Origin: Agelas oroides
Taxonomy: Eukaryota; Porifera; Demospongiae; Agelasida; Agelasidae
NCBI GenBank assembly: GCA_949130485.1
Contig: OX422196.1
Location: 7,717,554-7,781,553 of the forward strand
DNA: 64,000 bases
Reading direction: 5' to 3'
This document shows, one piece after another, positions 43,751-56,487 of the stretch. The notes under the pieces were generated by a model. It did no database searches. It was not told where the DNA came from and was given only the letters and a program-made list of their open reading frames with translations. The translations under genes were made by a program, and so were the position numbers. Each line of letters opens with the position of its first letter. Position 1 is the stretch's first letter.

Positions 43751-45683
43751 ATGGTAAGGTGTACAGTATTTCAAATGTATAGCTCTCAGACTGTTCTTTC
43801 ATGAGGTTTGTTGGTTCTCTTTAGTCCAAAGGCACCAGCCTAAGGGAAGCCATAACAAAATGGGTGAGTTACCGTGCCAAAATAAATGCAACATCTAATG
43901 TATATTTACCAGTACTTTGTTGCCATAACTTTATTTATAAACGGTTTTAAGACCTGTGCTTGAGCTGGTTCTAAAGACCACCCATTGCCAACTCTGGTCT
44001 CACACTTGCAACAGGGCTGGAGTACACCTCAGGCTTGTACTGACATGCATTCCTGCTCAGAGTTAATGTCTCCTATCCTTCATGTCCAATTTCAGGAGGA
44101 AAAGACAGGGGAAAAATCAAAGGAGGCTAAAACAATCAAGCTATACATGCAGCTACCTCCCATTGAAAAACTGGACGCCACTCTCTCAACCTTGGTCTGC
44201 TGCGAGTAAGACTGTGTTGTAGTTGTATGCACATAATGTGGGCTTTTAACAAGGCAACCATTTTTGGTTGAAATACTCTGTAAATACCTAGCCACTTGTA
44301 CATCAATGTGGGTTTAGTTGCTACCGTGAATGTGTCCTTGCATAAATACGTACCTCTTGTTTCTACGCAGAATGCTGTCTTTGTCTTCCAACTGCATTGA
44401 AAAAATCACCAACCTGAATGGAATGAGTGAGTATGCAGCTAGCTAGTCTCCTCTGGTACCATGTAGTGCATGAGGCTTGCACATCTCATCTTCACAGAGA
44501 GCCTGAAGATTCTCTCACTTGGGCGAAACCAGATTAAGAACCTCACTGGCTTGGTGAGCATGTAATAATGTTGGGTGAGCGTTCACTTTTGTGAGCACAC
44601 ATTCATGTACATTTTTATATCTGAGCATTGAACATACCTCTTGAAGCACATGATCTCATCCTAGCCTTGTTTCCAGTCCTCCACCACGGCTATCATCTGC
44701 GAGTAGTGTGCTATAATACATGCTCATACTGCAAGCAATGGCTGCTGTGGTGGTGGACTGGGAGTGATGTTCGATTCATCCATGTATCTGTGTAGCATAT
44801 AACTTTGTGATTTAACAATTAGTAGCCTCATTCCATTTCTCCAGGAAGGTGTAGCTGATACCCTTGAGGAATTGTGGATTTCATATAACAACGTCGAGAA
44901 ATTAAAAGGCATCACAGTCCTCTCGAAACTAAAAGTGAGCAGTGTATAATGTACTACTCTAGTACATTAGTCTAGCTTGTGCTTGAGGTTTGTTAGACCG
45001 TGTGGCAATTGCAAGTGATTGGCTTCCTGACACTGTTTTGCTGCAGGTGCTGCTAATGTCCAATAACAATGTGAAGGATTGGGGAGAGTTTCAGAAACTG
45101 GCAGAGCTTCCTTGTCTGGAGGTGCTCCTCTTTGTGGGTATGTTGAAACCCAGCTGTTTTACTTCTCGGTATACATACCTCCCACACTCTATCAACAGTG
45201 CCACATTATAGAGGTGTGTATGTAACCCTACATTAGTTTGCTTGTAATGTGTTGCTTTCTCCTGTAAAGGCAATCCCCTTGAAGAGAAGCACAGTATTGA
45301 TGGAGACTGGCGAGAGCAAGCACTGAAGAGACTTCCCAAGCTCAAGAAACTTGATGGTAAGCCAGGAAGGTATTCATGGAGTAACTGTTTCATTGCTGAA
45401 CATGGAGTATGGAATGTGTGAGACTTGCTCCAACTGTATCCTGTAGCTCCTGCCTCAGTCTTATTGTGCCTATACTCTCCCATATAAGGAGTTAGTCTGC
45501 CTGTCCATGTCACTATCATGGGACCATGCAGACTTCATTAAATCTAAGAAGGGGGAGACAATAAACAGACAGCATGCTTTAAAACTTGGGTTTGCCCTTC
45601 CCAGACTCTGCAGTTTGCATGCACTTGAATCATGATATATTGCAGGTGTTCCGGTGGTCAGGCAAGAAGAGGCGGAGGACTAG
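43751..45683 (+). CDS. DNAL1: Dynein axonemal light chain 1
   Basis: Exons 43751-43753 (ATG only), 43825-43863, 44096-44205, 44371-44426, 44498-44553, 44845-44934, 45047-45137, 45270-45356, 45646-45683 give 189 residues, as in animals generally. DNAL1 is the leucine-rich-repeat light chain that binds the motor domain of the outer-arm dynein gamma heavy chain in motile cilia. Seen: [114 protein letters not shown] and an acidic end. The LRR order is complete. No defect was seen. Shares a promoter region with otubain. Confidence 0.95.
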
Positions 45684-46188
45684 TGAATCCTCACACACTT
45701 AATTGGTCCACATGGACATGTATGAGGTACTGCTTGCCACACAAGCCTTGCATTCTCAATATATTTGTGTGTATTTCTGGTGTGTTTTTAAAACATTTCA
45801 AGTAATATACAATATCATACAGATGATACAATGTTATATAGATGATGCTGTTTCAGTTGGATCATGGTCAATGACATCAGATAAATAAGTGATTGGTGCT
45901 TTCAAGTTGACTATTTGCTGCATTGAAAGGAGAATAAAAACATTCAGCTTCTGTTTCTAAAACAATCACTAGCTGCACACGTGATATGCCATAATACAGA
46001 GAGTAATGAGAATTGTAACAATACACGTGGTTGGTTATCAACCACCTATCATGCCATGGAATGAAAACACTGAAGTACTTCTGCCATAGTACATAGTGCT
46101 ACTGTAGTAACTACTTGGGCTATACACACTGACATTGCACAGTATTAGTAATTACCACTCCACAGCAACTTACTGCAACACAGAACAG
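45684..46188. other. Convergent gap after DNAL1
   Basis: A/T-rich; AATAAA near 45931 may end the DNAL1 transcript. No gene or repeat of note. Confidence 0.5.
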
Positions 46189-46509
46189 TCACCTGTGGAG
46201 TGTTACCATCTTTGAACCATCTGGTAGCTTTGCATTTGCAGGCTTACAGCTGCATAGCACCATCTCACTCCGAGCCTGAGCGTCTGCCGGCAATCGCGAG
46301 ACCGGCTGGTACACGTCATGTGGCGTGCAAGACCGACCAACACCCGGCTTTGTGGACGAACTCTCGGCTTGGTAGGTCTGTATATAGATATACGTGCAAG
46401 ATGCAAGGAGCTATGGTCATGCATATACACGTCGTAGCGTTATTGAACTCACCGTAGATTGCGTGGCTGCGCTTTTAGCTCGCTTATTGCCTCCAGTTCC
46501 TTCCGCCAT
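46189..46509 (-). CDS. Possible small two-exon gene, unknown function
   Basis: Candidate exons 46453-46509 and 46189-46377 join in phase 0 to give 81 residues: MAEGTGGNKRAKSAATQST, then a polar stretch with four Ser and a Cys-containing end (MVLCSCKPANAKL), stop at 46189. The start is in good context, the donor is gtgagt and the acceptor atatacag. The region is richer in C+G than its surroundings. I do not recognise a family. It sits 265 bp downstream of the GalNAc-transferase stop on the same strand. It could be a chance frame. Confidence 0.35.
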
Positions 46510-46774
46510 TACCGTATCACTGCTCCGTGCAGTGTATTACCACGCGCGCGCACTAGTAGTACCATGCAACCACGCCTATCACGTATATACCAAAGCGGAA
46601 ACAATGGCATTCCACTTACCACCAATGACTCTCCATTCTGCTATTGATTTAGGGACAAAATTTAGTTGATTGAGTGGTGCAAAAAGTGATAGTACATGCA
46701 CGATGAGAGTAAGAAATGACGTACAATTGCAAACCAACGACTTACAAAGAGAATTCACTAAAAAAAAAAACAAA

Positions 46775-49700
46775 TCATGAATATGCAGTAGTGATAGGTA
46801 AGACAAAGTCCCACTCAAGACTGCGGTCATGGTCTCTGCATGGAGCGACCGTGAGGGTGGAGTGTTCCCACTTGAGACACTCTCCTGTTGGCTTGTACTT
46901 GAGCTGTCCTGTGGGCATGAGCTCAAACTGTTGTTTTGTATCTCTACTGCAGTGGCTGAGGTATGGGGGTCCGTCAGCATTGTAGGTTATACATTGAGGG
47001 TACAGGGGTCGGTTAGCATGGTTAGGAAAGTGCTGCTTTATCACTCCCTCTGAGGCAAGTGCCCATTGCTGTGAAGGGGTGTGTGTGTGCGTGTGTGTGT
47101 GCGTGTGCGTGTGTGTGTGCGTGTGTGTGTGAGTGCGTGTGTGTGTGTGTGTGAGTGCGTGTGTGTGTGTGAGTGCGTGTGTGTTGTGTGTGTGTGCGTG
47201 TGTGTGTTTTGTGTGTATGTGTGTGTGCATGTGCATGTGCATGTGTGTGTGTGTGTGTGTGCACACATGTAGTATAGACAATTGAAGTAGGTTTACAATA
47301 ACTAAACCCCTACAGTGTTGTTACAGTTTTATGTTATGCTAATATTCATGGAAATTTGTGGTAAAGCTCCTGCCTCTGGTCATACACTATGAATGACAAA
47401 CCTGTGATGGGCCCAGTTGGCCATGGCATGGTTGCATTCCGATGGCCTGCACTGAGTGCTGGCCCAACGAATCCAGGCAGAGATCCCTTTGTCTTAGCTG
47501 GCCATAGGTAATGTCCTGGAGAGGAGGAGCACTGCAGAAGAAAGGTGTGTGTGGCAACAGGCCGTGAAGTCTCTAGCAGAAAGGCACATTTAGTTCAGCG
47601 CATTTGCAAACTCATATAAGTGTGCACCATGTAGTATGCTAGACAGCCCAACTTACTCAAACTGTGGGTAGATGTTCCGTAGGAACCATCTGAATGACTT
47701 GCAGTGCAGCTGCTCCCTCAGTGCTCTCCGGGCTGACACACTGCATGGTACAGAACCAACTCAAGTGTGGAGTTTGTACATCCCACTAGCTAGCCTTGCT
47801 TAGAAATAGCCCTGGTTCTTCACTAGCTAGCTCTGAACAATTATAAACTATATCTCCCCCAAAAAGGCAGGCCTAGATGTTATACAAAGTCACCCACATG
47901 CACAACTAGTGGACTGTACCCGACTTACTCTCCATATGGTATGTCTCTTGTGTAGGCGTTCTTCTCATAGAAATAAGGCCTATATTCGTCAAGCCATACC
48001 TCCACGGTCCTTCGAATGTTCCTGTACCAGTAAAGAACTGCAGTCAAACCAGTAGAACTTGATTGTCTTGTTCACATCAGACAACCAGGCAAGCATTCAC
48101 CATGATGGGCATCTGAGACGAAAGCTCATTTTACCATAGCGGTACGATTTCCCAGGCCTTCCTCCTCCGTTTTTGCACACTGTAAGTGATCAAAAACCGG
48201 ACGGTGGCAAAGGCCTGGGAACGAGGCTAAGTGGTATGGAACAGAAGCAGTACTAGCCACATTTCCAGACCAACACATTACAGGTAAAACATGTGACCAT
48301 AAAAATGGAGAACACAAGTCATTAGTTACACTTCTGGTGTGATCTTTTGTTGTCAAACATTACTACCAAACATTACTACCAAACATTACTACCAACTACA
48401 GTAGTGACCCTTGCCCTGGCTGTGCTTACTTTCCCACTGTGTTGTGGTAGTTCCCCCCAGGGCCAAAGGAGTAGGGCATGGCTGATCGGAAGATGTGTCC
48501 CACGTGAGAACAGGGAATAATCTCCATCGCACCACCACACATCCATACCCGCAGAGAAAGCTCTGTGAAGAACAAACATACCAGCTCAAGATGAAATAAA
48601 ATATCCAGACATCCATTTTTATGCAGCTATTAGCAGATATGACTGTCGTTATTAGGAGCCTCTCTCCCTCCCGGGGTTCTCTTCAGCTTTTGTCTTTGTT
48701 GCCATACTGTGACAAAGCTGGGGAAGAGCCTGGGAATGAGGCTAGCATTTATAACTCCTATTAACTAGTGATATAGTACAGGCCACTTTCCCACACATGG
48801 ACACACACACAGCCTCATTCCCAGCTCACTGTGATATAACCTGGGACTGGCCTGGGAATGAGACTAATGCTTACACACATCTGAACAAGACGTACCAACA
48901 TTTTCAGCACCCCATATGTCCATCTGGGTATCATACATGCCAATGTGTTTGAACCAGCGCTTGTCAACAGCAAAGAGGCCCCCAGCAATCGCAGGGGTCC
49001 TGGGGATTGGAGGGGAGGTAAACAAGATCAAGCCCTCCTAGGTGAGGCAGAAACACCTCGAGTTACCCTCATTCCCAGGCCTTCCCCGCCTCCAGTTTTT
49101 GATTGCTTACAATATGAGTGATCGAAACCCAGAGGCAGGGAAGGCCTGGGAACAAGGCTACCTCAAGTCCCTCCCTATGAACTTGTTACAAGGACAATTT
49201 TACCATTAAGGAAACAGCTATACCAAAATTAATACAGGTGAGTTCAAGCCAAATGTAATTCAGTTAGAGGCACAGGCAGGTTTCAGTGTTCCCAGACCTT
49301 CCCACTGTCCACGTTTTGATCACTTACAATATACAAAAAAGGATGGGAGGAGGGGGGAGGGCCTGGGAGCATTTATCATGTCAGTGTCTACCTAGGTAGA
49401 CAGTGGGAGGGGGAGGAGCCCCTGACTGAACGACAATCTTGAGGCCTTTTTTTGTAGTGTCTACCCAAGCACAAGAGTCTTAAACATTCATGAAGTGAAA
49501 ACCTTGGTGCTTGCTGTTCAGGACAAAGAACACATGCACAAAATGCGGCTAGAACTGTTGCTCTTGGCCTGAGCTATGTGTCTTGCTTGCCTGATTGGTT
49601 CAATAAGGCTCTTCCGTTTCTTGGACTGTTCTGGTGGCATGGGGTCCCACTTGAAGTGCAGGTTTGAACCAAATCCACCTCTCACAGTTGGGCTGGCATT

Positions 49701-49864
49701 GGTGTAATCCAGTGTATCCTTATTAAGGATGTCAATGATGGGAGATACAACGTGTGTGAAGTTCTGTTGAGAGAGGAAGAAGAAATCTGAGCTCTCGCAA
49801 CTTAGTCTCTCACAAACGAAGGAGGACAGCCTGGTATCTTGTTTCTACTTTGCATATCTATCTA

Positions 49865-49948
<84 letters not shown>

Positions 49949-52900
49949 CTTACCTACCTACCTACCTACCTACCTACCTACCTACCTACCTACCTATCTG
50001 TCTGTCTGTCTTTGATCAATAAGCAGCTTACACTCTTAATTCTGCTGAGCAGGGGTTCTAACCAGCCGGTTGTTGCCTCGCAGTGGCTGTCCAGGAAGGT
50101 GAGCACATCCCCCCTCGCCGCCAGTGCCCCCTTCACCCGGGCACGAATAAGACCATCACGCTCATCCAGCCGGATCAGCTTCACCTTGGGTATGGCCAAC
50201 AGCAGTCGACCATCATCAGCTGATAAAGAAAAGAAGTACACAGGAAGGATTTTAAATACTTTCCCTAGAAATACGCAATGGTGACCCATTCCAGGCTAGC
50301 CTCATTCCCAGACCACTGACATGGCCTGGGAACGAGGCTAATTTCAATAGGGAACTGTTACTTTGTGGCAAGATATCACAGTAAAGTTTACAAATTCGGT
50401 GCAACAGTATATAGACATTGTCATCAGGCAATGCAGAGTGCATACATGTGGGCTGGGTATTAAAGAGTGAGGACAACCCAGGATGGTAGTTGCTGAAGAA
50501 CAGCAATGTTGTTGATGATACACTACCCATCTCTTCTTTGAAAGACACAGCAAATATCTAGTCTCATTCCCAGTCTGCCATAAAAGGATGGGGGGCTGGG
50601 AATGAGGCCAGCAAATTTCAACACAGCCACAATTTTGGCAATAGTTACATAGTCACAAGAAAACGCCCACTCAATACTCGTGACTGCATCGCCTCTTTGC
50701 TAGTCACCACAGCATTGATTTGCTTTACATCTACATGCAGCTCCAGGCTCACTATTAAAAAAAGCTTGTACCATTAGAAAGTTGGTCATGTATATTGATG
50801 TATAAATTTAACATGTACATATAGTGGCAGTAAATTTGTACATACGAACAATCAGTAAACAGATCTCTGATGTTATGCAGTCACCCACGGATTTTCAACC
50901 AATATATAGTAGGCTGGGTTTGTCCCCCAGGCTCCTCCCACAGCTTTTGTCACATTCCCAGGCTCTTCCCCTAGCTTTTGTCACATTCCCAGGCTCCTCC
51001 CTAGCTTTTGTCACATTCCCAGGCTCCTCCCTAGCTTTTGTTACATTCCTGGCTCCTCCCCAACTTTTGTCACATTCCTGGCTCCTCCCTAGCTTTTGTT
51101 ACATTCCCGGGCTCCTCCCCAGCTTTTGTCACATTCCTGGCTCCTCCCTAGCTTTTGTTACATTCCCGGGCTCCTCCCCAGCTTTTGTCACATTCCCGGG
51201 CTCCTCCCCAGCTTTTGTCACATTCCCGGGCTCCTCCCCAGCTTTTGTCACATTCCCGGGCTCTTCCCCTAGCTTTTGTCACATTCCCGGGCTCCTCCCC
51301 AGCAGGCTCCTCCCCAGCTTTTGTCACATTCCCGGGCTCCATCAAGCCAGCCCATCTCTCACCCTCCACTTTTCCGGAGGGTGAGAGATGGTCTGGCTTG
51401 ATAGACTAGGCTCCTCCTAGCAGACAGTATGTTCCAAAAGCTGGGTGGGAGCCAAGGAACAAGGCAATGCCAGGCCTCACAAGTAAGATGGGGACAACTG
51501 TAATAAAAGCAGTCAATCAGTGGGATACCGAGAGAGTCTTCAGGAGAGAGACACAAAGTAACGACTTACGATCCTTGCTGCTGTCATCAACCAGCAAGAT
51601 CTCTTCAATCAGCTCCGGAGGACTTCTGTTCAACACACTACACAACACAAAGATGCAAGGACGTGAGTGGTCTCATCCCCAGACATCATCTGGCATGTGC
51701 ATCGCTTCCAGTATAATACACTAGAAACACGTGCAATACTAAAAGCATTCCGTACTGGGGTTGGTTTCGGATCTGGATGTGACAGCATCCTTGCTTCTAC
51801 CATGGGCAAGCCACCATTTTGTGCTTGTAATCTTCAGCAAGAGTGCATAAGAATGGGCGGCTAAAGTAAGAGCGTGTAACTACGTGAAATTCGAAACCGG
51901 ACAGAATTGTACTAAAAATAGTAACACATACTGTGCAGCTGCGCGCGCGTAGACTAAGTGATTGCTGCTAAGCAGGTGACCGGTGTTCTATTTTTAGTAC
52001 AGTTCAATAATTTTGACTGGACTACAGGCTTCTATTGGAGTTACACGCTCTTACTCTAGCCGCCCATTCTTATGTGCTCTTGTCTTCAGTGATAAAGCTG
52101 AGTTAGTTCAGTTGAAGTAGCCAGAAATGTCTACTGGATTATTCTTGATGCTAAAGTTGACACAGACAGACGCTAATCTTTCTCCTACCTGACAATTGTC
52201 CGGAGCAGGGCCGACCTAGCCTCGTTATGGAAGCAGATGATGATACTAGTGTGAGGTAAGTTTGTTTGGTACTGCTCAGGAGCACTTCTACACCTGGAGC
52301 ACATGAGGGAGGGAGGGAGGGAGGGAGGGAGGGAGGGAGGGAGGGAGGGAGGGAGGGAGGGAGGGAGGGAGGGAGGGAAGAGGGAAAGATTATCATACAG
52401 GATAATTTTCCCAGACAGGATCACATTTCATGTGCAGCTGCATAACACACTGGCGCGATGTCACAACATGGCTAGATGCAATTGGCTCAGGTTACAGGGT
52501 ATTCAGGGTTAATAGTGTCTACTAATAGAGTAATTGGCCTTGAAGAAGCTCTGTGCTGCATCCAATAGTCAATAAACCCACTGCACCATCAAAGACGAAG
52601 TTCTCTCATCCACAGTGCTACACACGATCCACCACTATATTTGCCTAAGTCAATCAAAAAGGCATTAGTTAGAGTTAACCAAGCTTTGCCGTTGAAGTTT
52701 AGAAACCAGCGGACTGTGTTCCCTGGTTCAATCCGGTTAATGGTTGAGCCTGCAAAGGCCATCACCGTACACGTACATGGTAGATTATATGTACAGAGGA
52801 AGGATACAACATAAACTGATAAATAGGTATACCACGACAGAATCTACTGAGAGAGAAAGGAGGAGGAGGCACCCAGGTAGTCAACGACCACGTTCTCCTT

Positions 52901-55314
52901 CCTCCTTACAAGACATTGCATGACGTACCTTGGGTTCCTGACATCTTGTAGCCAGCGATTGGGCAGTATTGCGTCGCTCGCCACCTGGTTGAACTGAAAC
53001 GCCTTCATTGGGTCACCCTGTCCCTTGAGCATACGCTGGGGAGAGAGATAAGCCTCCACATCAAACTCTCCAAGGTGAGGGCTGAGCATATTGGGCTTCT
53101 TCTGGGATCTAGGGTACGGCCCCTTGGTAATCACCGTCTCCGATTTTGAGAGAAACTTTGGAGAGGGTTTGATTAAATCCAGTTGCTGGAGCTGTGAATT
53201 GCTAATTTGACGTTTAATGCTATCCAATCCAGGATCCCTGTTTTGGAGTTCTTCCAGAAGTTTCCGCTGGTTGGGGTCATTAGCAAGCTTGTCAAGCATC
53301 TTTGCTGGCCAGGGGTTGCCGTCTCTGGTTCTTCCAGCCCCTACTCGCATCCGATCACTCTTCCGAACAAGATCCTGAATGGAGTTTGATTGCAGAATCT
53401 GCTGTTGCAGCTTATTGAGAGGATCTTTGCCAATGACAGCCGGAGGCTTTTGCTTCAATTCCTCAACCGCTGCTTTCTGTCCATCGAGTTCCTGCTCCAT
53501 ATTGTGGAGCACTGTCTTCTTGAGTTGTGATTTTGCTGCTAAAAGCTCCTTATTTGGAAGTTTCTGCAGAGGTTCCTGAATGAAATCCCTGTGGAGGGGC
53601 CCAGTTGCTTCAATTCGTCGGACGTTTCTGTCCGTTTCAGAATCATGATCTCGTTCGTCTAAGTGCTGAATATTTTTCTGTACAGGGTTTCTTGGCACTT
53701 CCTGTTGAGCAAGTATTCCATGTCAGTGTAACACAATACCGTATTGGTCATGTACATTGCCTTAAAGGGTTAATACCAACTGTGGTTTAGCTAATGTCAA
53801 CTGAGCCGTCCTGGAGTTTGTTTTGTCAACTGGAGGGTTAATACCAACTAGAGGGTTAATACCAACTACAGGGTTAATACCAACTGCAAGCAAAACACAC
53901 AGAGGCCTTGGGTATGAGTACTGATGAAACCGTTTGTGTCCTTGAATTAACCCCTTTCTAACTAATTGTGATCTCATCCTATGCATTGAAGGCATTAGTT
54001 CATTGCGTAATAACTGACATAAAAATGTGTGTGTTACACCAGTGCATTCAACTTTAACCCCTCCCAGCTTGTCATAAACCATACAATGTACACCTGCACA
54101 ACCATACAAACAGGGGCAGTTGTGATTTTACTGATTCCTAATTAAATTGTGTTAGTATTTTGGCCCCAGAGTGAGCCACTGTTCTCTAAACAACAATTTT
54201 CAGCAAACAAACATGGCTCTCCACTGCACACCACCAGTTTCCGTCTCATGCACACACTACCAAGATAGAGAGTGGAGAGTCGCAGTTGCTCCAATAAGAA
54301 GTGGATCTACGCACAAGGCCATGAGATTAAATTGTCCAAGCAAGGTCCAACATGCGGTAGGGTTAGCCTCGTTCCCAGGCTCTCCCCGCTAAGGAGGGGG
54401 AGAACCTGGGAACGAGGCTAACCCTACCGCATGTTGGACGGGGAGAGCCTGGGAATGAGGCTACGGTAGGGTAAGATTTGTCCACTCTATGTTGGACTGT
54501 TGGAACAGGAGAGGAGTTCAACAATCCTCCTACTATGCAGAGAGCACCGCATACATGCCAGCTGCTTACAAGATGGATGTGGTCCATTGAGCATGTCAAG
54601 TACATGCGCATGGTCGATGTGTCACCATAACTACCAAGAAAATAGCATCCATAGTCATGCAGACTCCATGGCAGTAAAGGAGGGCCACTTTCTACAAAGA
54701 CTATCAAAGCAATCATTATATGCAAACAAACGTGGCAAACTTCTCGAGTCTATTGCCACTAAATTGCTCTTGCTCAAGAGGCACATGTTGGGCGGAAGCA
54801 TAATATTGTGTACCATAACATGTAATTGAATTATAATTGCGGCCCAAATGGCAATACATTAAAAGAACAAAGAGAATAAATAAGCCAGTATTCAACTAGA
54901 TATTCCACTGCATGCACGTGGAACAGCTACGGTATGTATTTACAAAATTTGTTTTAGAAGTTCATTATCATACGTACTTGCATATCAATACGATCTTGCA
55001 TACGATTAAGCTTTCCACACCATATCCACCATGCTAGACGACTACTACTCCACGCTCGCTTCTCCAATTTCAGCACAGCTGAATGTTTTCTATAAACCAA
55101 CGGGCACCTAATTGCTTTAGAATGTCCCATACTTGTAAAATCATAAACCGTGTCCCGATCGCGATAGGCAGGGCTGATAGCTCACCTCTACGTTCCATTC
55201 TTCTTCTTGAAGCTTCCTGGAGCCCAGGAGGTACGTCAAGCCAAACAGAAATAGCACCGCCACCACCAAGAGCTTCACGACGAAAGAGAAACGACGTCTT
55301 CCTACAAGCCTCAT
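46775..55314 (-). CDS. Polypeptide N-acetylgalactosaminyltransferase (GT27)
   Basis: Exons: 55186-55314, 52929-53701, 52189-52293, 51570-51637, 50032-50219, 49591-49763, 48896-48999, 48430-48562, 47929-48021, 47657-47740, 47402-47531, 46775-47068; 757 residues. This Golgi enzyme starts mucin-type O-glycans by adding GalNAc to Ser/Thr. Seen: type II anchor ([20 protein letters not shown]), a long polar stem of about 230 residues with no domain (exon 2), [35 protein letters not shown], the metal-binding DSH in [71 protein letters not shown], and a C-terminal ricin-type lectin (CLDSLG..; [12 protein letters not shown]). Subfamily not assigned; the catalytic part recalls GALNT11. Exon 6 uses a GC donor. 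Its ATG lies 155 bp after the kinase stop. Confidence 0.92.
50927..51335. repeat. About fourteen copies of a 30-bp unit from a MITE arm
   Basis: Unit of the form cttttgtcacattcccgggc + tcctccccag. The word ttcccaggctcctcccc shows it derives from the main MITE family's arm. It lies in a GalNAc-transferase intron and keeps two false frames open. Confidence 0.9.
51838..52082. mobile_element. MITE family 2, copy 3
   Basis: 245 bp, ends caagagtgcataagaatggg and inverse, exact 7-bp flanks tcttcag at 51831-51837 and 52083-52089. Sits in a GalNAc-transferase intron. Confidence 0.92.
53702..55185. other. First intron of the GalNAc-transferase
   Basis: 1.5 kb. Holds a small ctagagggttaataccaact-type tandem (53775-53885) and two abutting main-family hairpins (54363-54465) that share the word gtagggttagcc. 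No gene seen. Confidence 0.5.
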
Positions 55315-55469
55315 TGTCCGGACGCCGGCTTCACCAATGCGCGTGCAGATTTGGAATCGGCTCAACTCGCAGAACGGGAATGAGACACTGATAATGTTTT
55401 ATGCGGTACAAAAAGAACAGAACAGCTGCGTGAGTAAAATAATATACAGACACAAGTCGTACAAAAATA

Positions 55470-56415
55470 TCAAATGCCAATGTTTAACATAGCACAAATA
55501 ATTTCAGTTGAAAGATCGCTAAAACTGGGCCTATCTGCTGCTTGATACTCCCAGCACTTTTTGATGATGTCTGAGACTTCAGGTGGACAAAGTGGTGAAG
55601 GTGGTAGCCGGTTACCTTGGCGATAATAGGCCACCAACTGTAAAGAAACACCAACACATGTACACATCATAATCAAATTCTAACTGCATGAGCAGCTGTC
55701 CCAAACAGTAGTATATTAAAACCACCTCAAGCTAGCTACAGGTATAAATATCTATGGTAAAAACAATGTAGAAGGGCCTTTGTAGCTTTTGCTATTGGAC
55801 CAATATCCACAGCCCAAGTCTCCCATAGCAACCACTTTTCTCCCCCAATTATTGAAATGCGAGCTCCTTATAATCATTCATAGTACATGGTTTGACCTCA
55901 TTCCCAGGCTGTATGGGAATGAGGATAGGCAGCCCCTGTGATGTTGTCAATGCATGTCTAACTCACAACCTCCTCTGGGGAAGCAGTGATAATGACATAT
56001 ACGTAAGATGGTTCTGAAGCGGCCCCATTTTTCGCTCTTCAATTTGCATTCACAACAATGCACATTTTTTCATCGCTCTTCTGCTTCTGTGTTTTATTAT
56101 GAAGGCAAACCATGGGGGAGGCCTGGGAACAAAAAGATGAGAAGACCATTGAAAGCTGCTGGACTTACAGCTTGAAATATTTGGTTTGGTCTAAGGTTTT
56201 GTATCTGCCTCTGCAGGTGGGGTGTGGGAAGGTCTCCAAAGGTGAAAATTTCCCAGAGCGTCACACCATAGCTCCAGACGTCACTCTTGTGTGTGCACTT
56301 CAGTGTCTCTAAGCATTCAGGAGCGTACCTGTGTGCGTTGTGTGTGTGTGTGTGTGTGTGTGCGTGTGTGTGTGTGTGTGTGTGCGTTGTGTGTGTGTGT
56401 GTGTGTGTGTGTGCG

Positions 56416-56487
<72 letters not shown>

